A stretch of DNA of 64,000 nt from Chelonoidis abingdonii (taxonomy: Eukaryota > Chordata > Testudines > Testudinidae), in assembly GCF_003597395.2 (NCBI RefSeq), contig NC_133770.1, positions 293,453,686 through 293,517,685 of the forward strand. The letters are read 5' to 3'. Below the pieces are notes generated by a model, which was given only the letters and a program-made list of their open reading frames with translations, made no database searches and was not told the DNA's origin. Position 1 is the stretch's first letter; the number at the start of each line of letters is the position of its first letter. Of this stretch, positions 45,151-57,775 are shown one piece after another. Both the position numbers and the translations under genes were made by a program.

Positions 45151-46928
45151 TCTAGTACTTCTTACCTATTAGATTCAATGACGATAGCTTTATAGATATA
45201 GTCATAGAGCCTCTGAAAGGGATAAAACCATAGAAACTGCCCACACACAGAGAGGGCATATCTTTATTTTAGTTTGCTTTCAGTACTCAAAGCTGTGCTG
45301 CTTAAAAGTGCCAGGACATTACAACAGCCTCTGTGCAAAGGCTCAAAACTGAAGGACTGGGGAAAATAAGAGTAACTTCAATTGCGTTCAGTCTAAAACT
45401 GAACATAGGTACAGTACTACTGGATACAGGCAGCAAGAGAACCAGTGAATCTTCATGCTGACAGCACTGTGGCAATATTAACATGAGTGGCAATGTATTT
45501 ACTCTAGAAGAACAAGCTGATTTCGTAGTAAGTGAAGCAGCCCTAATGACAGCTCCTTCTGCCAAACAGGTAATCTTGCACATGGAATCCATTTGGCCAC
45601 ACATGGAACCATCCACAGATAGGGCTGATTACAGACAACATAGCTCTCCAGTAACTCAGCAGACAGCTCTGCAGTAACTTTAACCACTCTGTCAGGACAT
45701 ATGGGTTTACATATAGTGGTTAAAGGTTTCATTACCCACATCCAGCAGATTAGAGGAGAAAGGAGAAATGATCATAGAGACAGCTGCCCGGGGGGGATTT
45801 AAGGGTCTTTTAACAGCATAGAAGAGCCTCACTTAATTTTGCTAGCTGAGCAGACTTGCTGCTTGGTCTAGCTCTTACATGAACCTACAGAGCAGAATAG
45901 GAGAGAAAACTGTTACACTCCTGCTGAGCATTATAATTTCATATTTTATTAAGATTTTAATGTAGGAAGAAGAAACTTCCCAGCATTTTATCTTTATCCA
46001 AACCTGGAATAAAAACAGCACATCAACATAAAACTTCAGACGTGCATCAAGAGCAGAGCGTTAACACAAACCACCCAGAAGGCACCATCTCATGGGACCA
46101 GGCTTGGAATATGTGGCAGAAACAATCATGTAAGTATCCGGCTAAAGAGCTCCTGAGCCAGACCTGGAAAAGAAGGGAGAGAACATACACTGCACCACAC
46201 ATGGGAGCGGAACAAAATAAATTCTTAAGAGGGAACAAGGGAGATTACAGTGGTCAGATGCTATGGGGATGGGTGTGTTATAATTGCCCAGATGGAACAG
46301 ACTAGGACAGTTTCAGATGGTTGGACCCAAAATGTGGGGTTTGTCTTCAAACATCTGTTTTTGTAATAATCTATTAGACACTTTTATAAAATGGTACTTT
46401 TATTCTTAAATCTTCATGTAAATAGTGTGTCTGGATTGAAATAGGCGTGGAACCCAGACTCAGCAAAATGCTGCAGGTATACGAGAGACACAAAGTGAAG
46501 GTGACCAGTCTGTTTGCATTATCCAAATCAAGGGAAAAGCAATAAGTAACTGAACTGCATAAATGCTGTCAAGGAAATCAGTGGTTGTTTTTTAAAAAAT
46601 TGCTTCCAGTCTTCATTAGCTAAGATGGTGTTAAAGGAGAGGGAGGGGTTAATGCACATTTAACCTGACAACACCTCTTGAAACAAATGTTCAGTGGCTT
46701 ATCCCAAGGCATTAAACCCAGACTAGGAAAGCTCTTTCCCATTGCTCAATTGCCTGCACATGAAATGTGGAAAACTGCCTCCGCTGCACCACCTCTCTCC
46801 CTGGAGTCCCTTCACTGTGGTTCTGTGCAGAAGAAGCTACCTGAGTTGGGCTGGTGTCTCTGCCTCCCCTTCACCACAAGTGAGCATCAGCTTGAAGCAG
46901 GAGTTGGGATGGAAACAGGCATAATGAG
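45151..46928. other. Apparently unique sequence
   Basis: No gene recognised. The longest open frames (45302-45616 minus; 46042-46305 plus) show no known domains. Confidence 0.4.
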
Positions 46929-47042
46929 AGATGGGGAAGATAAGAAAAAAGGGTGAAAGTGATGAGAAGAAAGGAAAGGGGGAGAAGTTTGAAGAACAAG
47001 CAAAGGAGAAAGGAAAAGCACAGAAAATGAAGAAAGAGTGGA
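46929..47042 (+). repeat. Purine-rich tract
   Basis: A stretch of mostly A and G (gaagaaaggaaagggggagaag and similar) on the plus strand. One frame gives a Lys/Glu-rich peptide, as any such tract would. Confidence 0.7.
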
Positions 47043-47947
47043 AGCCCCCCCATCTTGGCCTCCAGTTACCAAAGACACAGACAAAACACAGACAAGTTAC
47101 CAAAGATCTCCTGTGTGCACCTTGCAGATCCTGCACCAGACCATCTTCTGTGGTCCATGGTCACTCTGCACTGGCTCCTGCCCCTGTGGACTGCGGAAAG
47201 AGTGGGTGTTCCTGACCCAATGATCTCCAGGTTGTGCGTGGTTAGGAGGCTTGTCTCCCTCCAAGCTCTAAGCTCCCCAGTTTTTATCCCCATGAGGGGA
47301 TAGTTCACAGGAAGCTGCAGGGTGAACCCCTGCACTTTTATGCCTCTTGAGCTGCCCTTTCCTCAAGTCTGTCAATGGCAGGGAAGATCTGGCCCCTTCA
47401 CTTTAGATCTCTTAAACTTTTTCTATATCTAGTATTTTTTAAATGCTGTCCAACTCTCATAGATTGAATCTGGGTTCCAGTTCAAGGCAGTCCTCACATT
47501 TTTTTGAGGGCAGATTCCTTGCTAGCTGATTGGACCATTTCACTTTGAGAAGATGAGGCATGGTTCCTGGGTTTGGAAGCCTCATGGCTGTTAAGGAAGT
47601 TTTCATTCCAGGTGAGACTGCAGTCTAAAACCCAGCCCATTTGAGAGCTATATGCTGACCTATCTGAAATGAGCTGGTGGAGTCTCAGTCCAGTTCCCAA
47701 TGGACAAGTGTCTCCTCACTAAAACTACCCTCACAACTAGATAGATATGCTGGCAAACTCAGCAGAGCAGACAAAGACTAAATCGTCGCGGAAGCTGAAT
47801 TCCTCTCTGATCTCTTGGGCTGGTCTTTCCAGCTCAGGGGTGAAGTCCATTGGTAGGGCAAGGAGGAGTAAGCTTGTATTTCCAGTCTGTTTTACCTCTT
47901 TTGGTCACCTCACCCACCACCTTCCATCAGAATCAAATTTAATTGAG
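47043..47947. other. Apparently unique sequence
   Basis: No gene or repeat recognised. Confidence 0.4.
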
Positions 47948-47991
47948 AGAGAGAGAGAGTGTGTGTGTGTGTGTGTGTGTGTGTACACACA
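47944..47991. repeat. (GA)n(GT)n compound microsatellite
   Basis: Six to seven GA units are followed by about twelve GT units and a short ACAC tail. Confidence 0.95.
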
Positions 47992-50384
47992 CAAGAGACC
48001 TTTGGTTTTGGCATTTCAGGGTGTTCTTTGCCGCTGAGAGCAGAGTTGGCCAGAAGAATGGCAACATTAAAAGCCAACTGACTAATGAAGATTAGAGTAC
48101 TCCAAACAGTCTGGCAGAGATTCAACTCAAACCACACAGGTCTGCTCTACGGCTCGGCCAGTACACAAGGGCCACCCTCCTTCTACTGAACTGGAAATTG
48201 GACACACGGTTACAGGCAGCTTATCACCAGCTTGAAATCCTGGAATACAAAGACTGCAAGACAGCAGTGAAGAGGCAGAAAAAGTGCTCCACTAAAATAG
48301 GTGAAGAACAGTGACTTGTGGTTTCTAGCTTGATACTGTGGATAAGCCCAGGGGATTTGATTAACTGCAGCTCACATGAGGTGGCATAAATTATTCATTT
48401 TTAGCCTGTGGAAACTTAACTGGTTGCTGTGTCAGCAAATATGCCAAGACTTGCTTCCAGTGTACTTTGTGCTAAGTTAGAAATCCTCTTCCAGCTGAGC
48501 CCTTGATTCACCCCCACTGGCATGTGGGACCTGGAGGTGCAATTTCTACTCGATGCACTAGAGGGAACTGTTTCCCTTAGGGGAATGCAGCTTTAACCTG
48601 CCATTGAGCCTCCATAGGAGTCCCACTGACAGAGGTTGTCTGGCAGGATCGCTGAACTGACGCATAACCTGCGAGATGTTCGCCACAGCCCCTACTAGCA
48701 CCATCCATTTTGGGACTACATCAGTCAGTTCTGGGCCTCCCTATCAGAGCAGGACTTGTGGGCACCATGCATTGCTGAGACCCCTAGTCTAGGCAAACGT
48801 TATCCTTCTGGTTGGAATGATCAAGCCAGAGACCTATTAAATAACCAGGCAGTAGCCAAGCTATTCCCTTAACAGGATGAGTATTCTGGAGGCTTTCATT
48901 ATCTTATGAAAAAGGGTTTGGAACCCAGAAAATGTACTAATTTAGGTGATCTGCTGTATTAACACACTTCAATTTTATCTATATTCAACTTTTCAATGCA
49001 CAAGATAAAGACCTATTTCTTCTGTACCCAGGATTGATTTATAGAAGGTCTTTGATATTTTTTTCAGGGGTAGAGCAGGGTTGGTAAATAAAACAAATAA
49101 TTTTATCTCCAACTCCACCAGTTTTGTCCTTACCACCATTGCTTTAGGAACAGAGCTATCATCCTGGACCATCTTCCTTTCTCCCCCTGCATCCTTCTGG
49201 TCTAATTATGGCCCTTGCTACTATTGGTCTTTTCGTTGACCTTGTTTCTGCTGAAATGTGTCTTTTCCCTCTATTTACTTCCCATTTTGTTTATCTCTAT
49301 CCTGCTGAGATGGTGTCTGAAGTTTAAAAAGTATTCAGGATTTTGCTTCTCGCTCCACAGCAAGTGGATTTTGTTTGATCAAGATAGGTGGCTTTAGACG
49401 CCTCTCCACCCCGTTTTTCTGTCGCTCCCCCACCCATACAAATTATTCACATCTGGTATTTTCAGTCAGAAGAGAATTCTGTGAGTACAGCATATTCCAT
49501 ACACTTTCTGGACTCAGTAACACCCAGGAGCCTCTTCAGATCTGGAGTTAGAGAGTTCACTGGCTACATGTGCTTTTGTACATCTTTCAGCTAACTCGGA
49601 GATCAGATACAAAATGTAGTACTATGAGGAAACACATAGATTTGTGACCATCTCAGGGAAGTGGCTTTGGGTCCATAAAGCACTGAATGGATTACTGATC
49701 TAAGTAGTTTCTTCAACAGATATAGTATGGATTATATACTCCATTTAGTAAATAATTCATGCATAATTCACAGCCAATGACTAATAGAAACTTCAAATGT
49801 TCTCTAACTCCAGCTGTCTTAGAGCATGAGAGCCTACAGCAGGCTGGAGACTGCCTAGATAAAATGTAAAGAGGTTGAAACATTTTGTAGCGTGTGCAAT
49901 ACCCTGTCAATGAAATGGAAGGCGTATTCCACTTGAATGTTTACCACAGCCCCCGTGGCACATGACAACCCTATGGTTGGGGAGGCACCACTTCCACTTC
50001 AGGGAGAGGTTATACAATATTATTCACAGCGCTCTGTTACTATTGGCAAGACATTGCAAGTGTGTTGTATTGTTGGCATACTTAGCAGTAGTACTGTTAG
50101 AGTTGTGTTTAGAAAGCTCAACCACAATCAAGGCCTTGTTCCAAGTGCTGTAAAAACCCAGCAGAAGGTGGTCCCTGCCCTGAAGAGCTTGCAGTGTAAC
50201 TAATAAATACTTGCCATTTATATAAATACAAGGTGTTTTATAGTGCCTTGCATTTTAAGATCTCAATGCACTTTCCAGAAGGTGTAAACTTTACTAGTAT
50301 GTATTAGCATCTTCACGTAATGCAGGGGCAAAATGAATCACTGATCTAGTGACTAAAACCAAGAGAGAAATTAACAAAGGGTAG
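47992..50384. other. Apparently unique sequence
   Basis: No gene recognised over 2.4 kb; 50140-50200 contains the same old repeat phrase as 35000-35060. Confidence 0.4.
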
Positions 50385-51300
50385 TGTTGTCAAGAGGTGT
50401 TGTCAGATGCTACCAGTGTGGTGCTCTGCTCTCTCCTTGTTGGTATCGCTTGGCTGCATGCGTGTGTTCCCTCTGTGTGCTGCCCTAGCTCTGCGCAGCT
50501 AGCTGACACAGCAGACCCGAAGAGAACCCCCAATGACCACAGAGTCTAGTAAGGTACGAAGGCACGTCGGCCAGGTTTATTGCCGTATTGGACACAACAA
50601 TAGTTCCCCTAGATTGTTACTCTAGTAAAAGGCATACTACTAATATGTGCCCATGGTCAGTGGACTCGGCTCAGTCAGGGGCGGGACTTTCCACTGCCCC
50701 CTAGGCGGACAAAGACATCGCCCCAGGGATGCATTCTTATACACAGGTACAAACAAATTACACGTCACTCCTGACGTATTGAAGTGCAACCCCTCTACGT
50801 AGCAAGGTGCTGCCTCTCACCTTGTACATGTTGGTTTGAACAAAACAACTCTATCCATCATATTACCCTTTTGCCCCTGTCATTGGGATGGGTCAGTCTG
50901 TTCCTTGTTATCTGTGTGGAATGTGCAAGTATTCATATACCATCAGTATTACCCTTATATGCCCTGTCAGTGGGAGGGTCAGTCCTGTTCCTATGTTAAA
51001 TCTGACTGTGGAAGTGCAAGTATGTGACTGTTATCTGATCTCTGGTTTCAGTACTTATTTAGGTAGCGATATATTTTGCAGCATCAGCCACGTATCTTTT
51101 TGCAGCATCAGCCCTTTCCTTGCCAGCTTCTGTGAGCAGGGCCTGCCTCTGGCTCACAGCTTCACTTTGCTTTATGTTAGCAAAGTTTTAACCATTACTT
51201 TAGTTCAGGCTTCAGGCCTCATACCGGGCCTCTGATACCAAGGTTTATATCTTAGGCCTCCTCTTACTAAAGGTAGTCGCATACTCAGTAAACTTAGTTT
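50385..51300 (-). mobile_element. Probable solo LTR, reversed
   Basis: The minus-strand poly(A) signal AATAAA (tttatt at about 50577) lies next to a short GC-richer region (50440-50560) as in an R-U5 junction. Upstream, on the minus strand, lies a long C/T-rich U3-like part. The left edge is TGTTGTCA (about 50384). The right end and duplication were not found. No coding sequence. Confidence 0.5.
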
Positions 51301-51481
51301 ATTTTTTTCTAAATAGTTGCTGGATATCTGCCAGCAGATCATTGTTTCCTCATACTGCTTTGACAAACCTCTCTTCATAGTGACTGTTCTAGGGATTGAT
51401 TATGATTATTCAAAATTAGATCTAATTGGTCAGGTAAGTGGCATAGAGTTGTCCAGTCCCGTGACTAGAAGAGCACATTAA

Positions 51482-51755
51482 GGGTATGTCTACTCTGCAA
51501 TTAGACACCTGTGGTTGGTCCATGCCAGCTGACTCAGCTCATGGGTCTCAGGCAAAGGGGCTGTTTAATTCACAGTGTAGACATTTGGACTGGGGTTGCC
51601 GCCCAAGCTCTGGGACCCTCCCAACTCAGAGTCCTACAGCCCAGGCTCTAGGCCAAGCTCAAACATCTACATCACAGTTAAACAGCCCCTTAGCCTGAGC
51701 CCAAGTCAGTTGGATGGTCCAGTCATGGGTTTTTAATTACAATGTAGACATACCC
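51482..51755. mobile_element. MITE with GGGTATGTCTAC ends
   Basis: The left end GGGTATGTCTAC and right end GTAGACATACCC are exact inverted copies, flanked by TTAA-like/TTA sequence (51478-51481; 51756-51758), consistent with a Harbinger-type TTA target. The interior contains inverted phrases (gttaattcacagtgtagac / catcacagttaaacagcccc). Non-coding, about 275 bp. Confidence 0.85.
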
Positions 51756-51957
51756 TTAGACTTCAAGTGTAAAAGTTTAACACTTTTTGATTGTTCAGTT
51801 TGAATGTGAATCTTCTTTTTGCCAACATTTTCACCAGCAAAATTCAAATATTTTGCAGAAAGCAAATGGTAACCTATCTGCTACTCTTTGTAAGATTAAT
51901 TAAACATTGGGCCAAATATTCATGGAATACTGTACTGTTTTTCAAATTAACTCAACT

Positions 51958-52072
51958 GTAGTAGTGACTTGTTCATAGTTGCACAGCAAATCCATGGCAG
52001 AGCTTAGACTAGAACCCATGTCTCCTCACTCACAGTCCCCTATGCTGGCTACTGGAGAGTTGTGCCTCCCTC
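51958..52072 (-). mobile_element. MIR (CORE-SINE), reversed
   Basis: gtgacttgttcatagttgcac, catggcagagcttagact and agaacccatgtctcc are the reversed CORE region of MIR. Confidence 0.8.
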
Positions 52073-52499
52073 CTACTTCCCTTGTAATAATCAGGAATAT
52101 GGTATAAATGGAGACAGTCTCACATCTATTGTTTTCCCTAATCACGTATACATTGGCTAATCTCTTTGGTACCTATTTTAGTATAAGGTTGTTTCTCTCT
52201 TAATTACTGTTCTGGTTTATGCTTTGGTTATTAAAAAATGACTAGGAAGCCCACTTTGGGTTTGCTAGCTGGAACAAAGGACGTTGTATATAAATAAATA
52301 CAGTAAGTAGAAACCCATAAGTAGTCCCAGGTGTCATTTAGAAACAGATCATATTTACCAGAAACACAGATGTGGAAACTCTGCCCACAGTCAGAGCTGC
52401 AGAGATGGACCTGCCTGAACAGAAAGTTCAAGCAGTGCTGCCTTGAGCTGTGCGCAGAGATAGACCACACTACTTCCCAGCAGGGCTAACAGCTAGAGC
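52073..52499. other. Apparently unique sequence
   Basis: No feature recognised. Confidence 0.4.
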
Positions 52500-52692
52500 A
52501 GAGGGCTCGGAACTCCAGATTCCTGGTTTCTATTGCCAGTGCTTTCATGGACTTGTTGCATGGCCTGGTGTGTGTCACTTACCCTCTGTCTCAGTTTCCT
52601 GTCTGTAAAATATATCCAGTAACACTTACCTCACAGGGCTGTTAGGAGGATTGATTAGCTAATGCAGTGGTAAAGCACATTGGGAGACTTAG
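52500..52692 (+). mobile_element. MIR (CORE-SINE), nearly complete
   Basis: agggctcggaactccagattcctgg, cttaccctctgtctcagtttcc, cacttacctcacagggctgttaggaggatt and gtaaagcacattgggaga run in the canonical MIR order over about 190 bases. Confidence 0.88.
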
Positions 52693-53629
52693 ATTCTAGG
52701 CACTCCAAAGTGCAAACAATGACTTATTTACACCATTTTGAATTAGCCCCTTTCTTTTTCTTTTGTTTTTAAAGCACAGACTGTCATGGCTGCATCCTGT
52801 GGCTCATGTTTTTTTCTGGCACAGACAGCCAAGGTTCCCCAGTGTTGTTAGTATTTGATAACTATTTGAGCATTGTTGCTCACTCTCCTGCAGGTAAGGT
52901 GGTGTCACTAGTTCCATGATAAATCCTATCTTGTGGGCACTTAAATCTTGGCTGCAAAATCACATTTTTACTAGAGTTTTGTAAGACACTGGGAGCATGA
53001 GTGGGTGAGAGGGGAGGAAACGTAGCCACAAAACATCACACAAAATGACATGGGGCCCAGTCCCAAGAAGCAATGAGCACACACAACTTCTGAAATTTCT
53101 AAAGTTTCTCAGCACTTCTTAGGATCAGAGCCATATAGCAAAGGAAGTGTTTGTGGGAAACTGTTAATAGATAATATTAGCTCTAAATCCTTATTTATAT
53201 GACTGTCAAAACCAGCTCCTTCTAGCCTTCTGTGTTACTGGTTGCAGGGCTGGCTTACAAACTGTTAAAGCATGGCCAGTGCCAGCCTTACCAGAGCATA
53301 TGTATGCACTGCCTGAGCTCCCCCTGGTGCTCTGTCAGAGCAGTGGAGACTGCCTTATGATACAGTCTTTTCATTACATAAGGACACACCCTATATTTTT
53401 CCATAGGACCCAGCCTCATTCAGTGCACAGGATGGACACACAGGGCTTAAGCAACCATAAATCTGCCATTTCCTAACTTTTGCATGTGTAAAAATCAGAT
53501 AAATACCAGCTATCCTTACTGGCTTTCTAGGTACTTTCCTTTAGCAGGATTGCACCATCCACAGGGAACGTGATAGACGTAGATTTTGAGGAGGTATTTG
53601 AAGGGCTGAATAGTGGCTTTATGGATTTG
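52693..53629. other. Apparently unique sequence
   Basis: No gene or repeat recognised. Confidence 0.4.
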
Positions 53630-53630
53630 G

Positions 53631-53863
53631 AGCTTGTCTAAATGGGGATGTTATACTGCTATAAGGTAGGTGTGAATGTAAAGCACTATAGTTATACTGG
53701 TATAACTCCCCATGTGGACACGCTTTCTCTGGTATAAGAAGGCCTTTGTCTGGTTTAGCTCATGTCACTTTGGAAGCTAAGTCCAAAAAAGCACTTTTAT
53801 TTCTGAATCAAGTGTCCAAAGAGGGGAGTCCTACCAGTAAAGGTCTCCCATATAGACATACGC
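53631..53863. mobile_element. Probable MITE, diverged
   Basis: cttgtctaaatggggatgttatactg at the left and, reversed at the right, gtatgtctatatgggagacc suggest inverted ends. An internal inverted pair (ttatactgctataa / ttatactggtataa) is visible. No duplication was established. Confidence 0.4.
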
Positions 53864-54685
53864 CATTTCAGGGCAGGTGTTCCGTACACATGGGGCAGCA
53901 TGGAAGGAAGCATGAATGTGCATGTGAGCAAGGAGGACAATGGATAATGGAGGCTTTCAGTAAAGCAAAGGGCTTGTGTGGATGACATGATAAGGCAGAG
54001 TAGATAAGCAGGAAGAAGCTACACTGTAATGGACCTTAAAAGATGAAAAGCAAAGCACAATGTTTGCCCAAAAGATAGATGGCTAAAAAAAGAGCTGTTG
54101 GTTATTCTTTGAAGAAAACAGACAGCAACATCCCCTTCATGTTGTATTGAACCATAATAAATCTTCGTATAATGCACAGGCCAAAAATGTAACATCTCGT
54201 ACAGAACTGGCCACAGACCTGCAGAGTTCTACTGCGTGGCTCCTGGTTCTTCTCATCTTTAATACAGAGGTGTAGCCTGGAGAGCTCACAGAACAGTAAG
54301 TGACAGAGACAGACTGCTTGGGTTGATTTCAAGCACTGCGCTTTGGGGTCCACAGTCATGGTGGGTTTCACCTGCGTAGTGAAGATAAGGGTGACTGCAA
54401 TCTGTTCAGTTTTATAGAGCCTTCAGGATCATGGCAAGTTGGTAAGGGGAAAAGTTTGGGAGCCTGGTATCTAGGTTCATATGCTGCCTGAAACACCCGT
54501 GAAAGAGTTAAGCCCGACTCGGTGTGTTTAACTAGTGGGAGTGTGCTGATGTTGTACGCCTGGCTAGGCTGTCACTGGGAAGTCGTTCAGTTTCCTGCAG
54601 GGAGATAAGTGGGTGGGTTCTTCCCTGAAGCCTTGGATAGTTGAGCGATAGCAAACACATTGCTCATTTGCCCCTGGACTCTAAG
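53864..54685. other. Apparently unique sequence
   Basis: No gene recognised. Confidence 0.4.
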
Positions 54686-54982
54686 AGTAGGTCTATGTTG
54701 CAGCTAGGAGCTAGCTTCCCAGTCTGGGGGCAGACAGAAGACTTCTGGTAACATGATAAAAATAGCTGTGTGAATGTTGTGGTACCAGCAGAGGCTTGGG
54801 ATGGCCACCTAAAGCTGAAGACCCCCAACCCTCTGGATCTGAGCTCAAGTGGCTAGCCTGTGCGTCTGCCAGTGCTATAATGTCCAGACTGCTTTTTGTA
54901 GTGTGTTAGCAGGAGCTCCACTAGTGCAACTCTGTCTGCCCAGCCACGAGACTCACTTCCAGCTGCAGAGTAGATAGACCCA
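54686..54982. mobile_element. MITE of the 'TCTAC' type, diverged
   Basis: Left GTAGGTCTATGTTGCAGCTAGGAG; reversed right GGGTCTATCTACTCTGCAGCTGGAAG. The ends are imperfect inverted repeats of about 24 bases, similar in style to 24831 and 51482. Non-coding. Confidence 0.6.
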
Positions 54983-56307
54983 AAGAATTCTTACTGCGAG
55001 TGCTTCCCTTCTCTAGTATTCAGACTGGTAGAGGAGTAATTCCGTGGGTCGCTTTCCTTGCTATGGGTTCCCACTAACAGCAGTTATAAAGCACCCCATA
55101 AAAATGCTCAGGGTGCTGAGGGACAATCATAGAAACAATTGCTCATTAACTAATAGAAAGATGTACTTTCTTCAGTGCCCTGGCCTGTATGGAAATGGCC
55201 CAGGGGCAGGAAAAGGTGCAAGGCCAGGCACAGTTGCAGGCTCTGTGCTCAAGAAATGCACGAACTGCTCCCTCCCAGTGCATCTGGGTATGCCAACCAT
55301 GCCAAAGGGGGAGAGGAGGAGCAGACTGGGGAACATGCCACTCCACACTGAAGGATGGGGGTAATGTCCACACCTCCTGCAACATCCTGGAGCTCCTTCA
55401 TGGGCTCTCTCTGGGGCAGTGGGATACTGCAACATCCTTGGGCTGGGCCAGTATCTCCAAGGCACAACCTGACACTAATAGCCCAAATTGCACTGTTTTA
55501 ACCTGGAATTTAGAATTTTTATTCTAGAGCTGGCATTTCCTGTCCCTGTTACCATGGCTTTTATACATGACATTCATATTCCAATCTAATGTGAATGGAT
55601 AGCAGGGAGGGAGAAGCGGCAGGGGGNTGGGTGGGTGGGGAGGATCCCTGGGGAGAGGAAGAATTATCCCCATTCATAAGGGAGGAAGTGACTCTTGCTT
55701 TTGTGCAAAAGAGACCCACACAGACAACAATGAGGCTTAAAATCATAAGTGCGTCTGGGCTAGGGCTCTGATTCATTCATTAGATACAGCCCCTTCCAAA
55801 GGAAGAGAGGAAAAACACAATGGCCTGGCCTTTCAGAGAGGGCTTAGGAAAACAAAGGAACGGGATCCAGTGTTGCCTTAAAAGGTCAGATGGAGGGATG
55901 TACAACCCATCTGACAGCTATTCATGTGCCTCTGGGCACTGGGTCCGTGTCATTTTTCTTCCAGCCCAAAACAAAACAGCTGAGGCCTGCTTCTTACAAG
56001 GCCCTGGCTGGAGTCTGGGGACAAAATCCCTGGGGCACTGACACTGCAGAGAGTTCGCAGTGAAACGCTGCTCATGGGTCAACAGAAAACGCTGCCAAGG
56101 AGAGAACACCAAGCGGCAGTTCCAGGGGGGTTGAGGAGAAGGCCTCAGCTTGCACTCATTCCTGTGCGGAAAGAGCATCTAGCTCTAACTGCACTTTATG
56201 GTGTGAGAAACTCACCTTTCTTGTCTTGCTACAAGATCTCTTCCATTTTCTCTGCCTTGGGTCTTGGTCTCCTCCCCCCACCACAGCCCTTGGTGCAGTG
56301 TGACTCT
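54983..56307. other. Apparently unique sequence
   Basis: No gene recognised. One ambiguous base (N) at 55627 lies in a G-rich run. Several overlapping open frames near 55040-55530 have no family similarity. Confidence 0.4.
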
Positions 56308-56315
56308 GTCTAGCC

Positions 56316-57221
56316 CAGGGGTCTCAAACTCAAATGATCACAAGGGCCACATGAGGTCTGGTGCATTAGCCTGAGGACCACATCACTGACACCCCCACTC
56401 TCACTGCCCCCAGCCCGTCCCCACTCCACCCCTACCATGAGGCCCCACCCCTGCCCCACCTCTTTCCACCCCCTTCCCCAAAGTCCCCACCCCAACGCTG
56501 CCCCTTCCCTGTCACCAGGGGGTGCAGGGTGTGGCAGGGGGCTCAAGGCAGGGAGTTGGTGTGTGGGGTACAAGATGGGTGAGGGGTGCAGCAGGGGTTG
56601 GGGTGCAGGGTGCAGCAGGTGGCTCAGGGCAGGTAGTGTGGGAGGAGTGAGGGGTGTGACGGGGTCGCAGGGCAGAAAGTTGGGGTGCGGGAGGGGTGTG
56701 GGGTGTGGCAAGGGGCTCAGGGCAGGGAGTTGGCGTGCAGGAGGGGTGTGGGGTGCAAGCTCCAGCCCGGCACCACTTACCTAGAGTCGCTCCAGGGTGG
56801 CAGCGGCACATATCGGGGCCAGGGCAGGCTCCTGGCCCCGCTCCGCTTCGCTTCAGGAAGCAGCCAGAACCATGGCCCCTGGGAGAGTGGGGATGGGCAC
56901 AGGGCTCCGCTGCTGCTCCTCCAGGTACCTCCCCTGCAGCTCCCATTGGCTGAGAACAGGGAACCACAGCCAATGGAAGCTGCGAGGGGGCAGTACCTTG
57001 AAGTGAGGCAATGCAGGAGCCCTCTGCCTCCTCTCCCGTCCCCTCTGGCCCGAAGGGATGTGCTGCCAGCCGCTTAAGGGAGCGGTGCAGGGCTCACGGC
57101 GCCATGGGGGGCAATCCCATGGGGCACCCCTGGCCTGGAGTTAGGCAGAGGGGCAAGGGGGCACAGGGAGCTTGGCGGGCCACACAGAAGAGCCCCGCAG
57201 GCCACGTGTTTGAGACCCCTG
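56316..57221. mobile_element. hAT-type non-autonomous element with internal minisatellite
   Basis: Left end CAGGGGTCTCAAAC and right end (reversed) CAGGGGTCTCAAAC are identical for 14 bases. A perfect 8-bp duplication GTCTAGCC lies at 56308-56315 and 57222-57229. At 906 bp it is too short for a transposase and has no coding similarity. The interior is GC-rich with a G-rich tandem array. This is among the cleanest insertions in the window. Confidence 0.95.
56512..56757 (+). repeat. G-rich minisatellite
   Basis: Four diverged units of about 45-70 bases share ggggtgcagggtgtggcaggggg / gctcagggcagggagttgg phrases. They give rise to spurious Gly/Pro-rich open frames on both strands. Confidence 0.8.
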
Positions 57222-57339
57222 GTCTAGCCACTGCATTCCCGCCTCCTGTTACTGTCTCTCTCTCTCTGCTTCTCTGTAAGCATCTGCTCAAATAACTTTA
57301 ATGCTACCAGTTTTTAAATAAAAAGCTTCTGTCTCCAGG

Positions 57340-57405
57340 CTGGGTGAGGTGATATCTTTTATTGGACCACCTTGTCTCTCTAATAGCCTGGGTATGACAC
57401 AGCTA
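57340..57405 (-). repeat. Fragment of a common turtle repeat (possibly Penelope-related)
   Basis: ggtgaggtgatatcttttattgg plus ccttgtctctctaatagcctggg; related to 40055-40100 in the other orientation. Confidence 0.45.
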
Positions 57406-57770
57406 CAACTACATTGCATTCACCTAGTCTATGGCACTTATTGCTTGCCTGGCCTCCAGACTGCAACATGCTGGAGGCTGCTGCTTCTCTTCTTGGCATA
57501 TGTGGGAGTGTGATCACCTCAGATCCATCTTCAACTTCACTGGCTTCCCCCACTCATTTCAGGAGTCAGTGCAGGAAATCAGAATCAGTCTATGGACTGT
57601 AGGGGCAAGAACAGGAGGGTAGAGGTTACTTGCACAGAAAAAAATCCTGGAAGCCAGGAGATGAATTTCTGATGCAGTGTCAATACTCACAGCCAAAACA
57701 TCACCCAGTCTGTTCTATGCAGGGTTCTATATCACATCAGTCACTGGGCTATCTAAGCATCTTCCTACAG
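57406..57770. other. Apparently unique sequence
   Basis: No feature recognised. Confidence 0.4.
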
Positions 57771-57775
57771 AGTAG

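Noticed and set aside
46931..47215. Lys/Glu-rich open frame as a nuclear protein
   Set aside because: It is simply the translation of a purine-rich tract and loses this character right after it.
56310..57077. Pro- or Gly-rich open frames in 56310-57077
   Set aside because: They read through a minisatellite inside a well-bounded hAT element.
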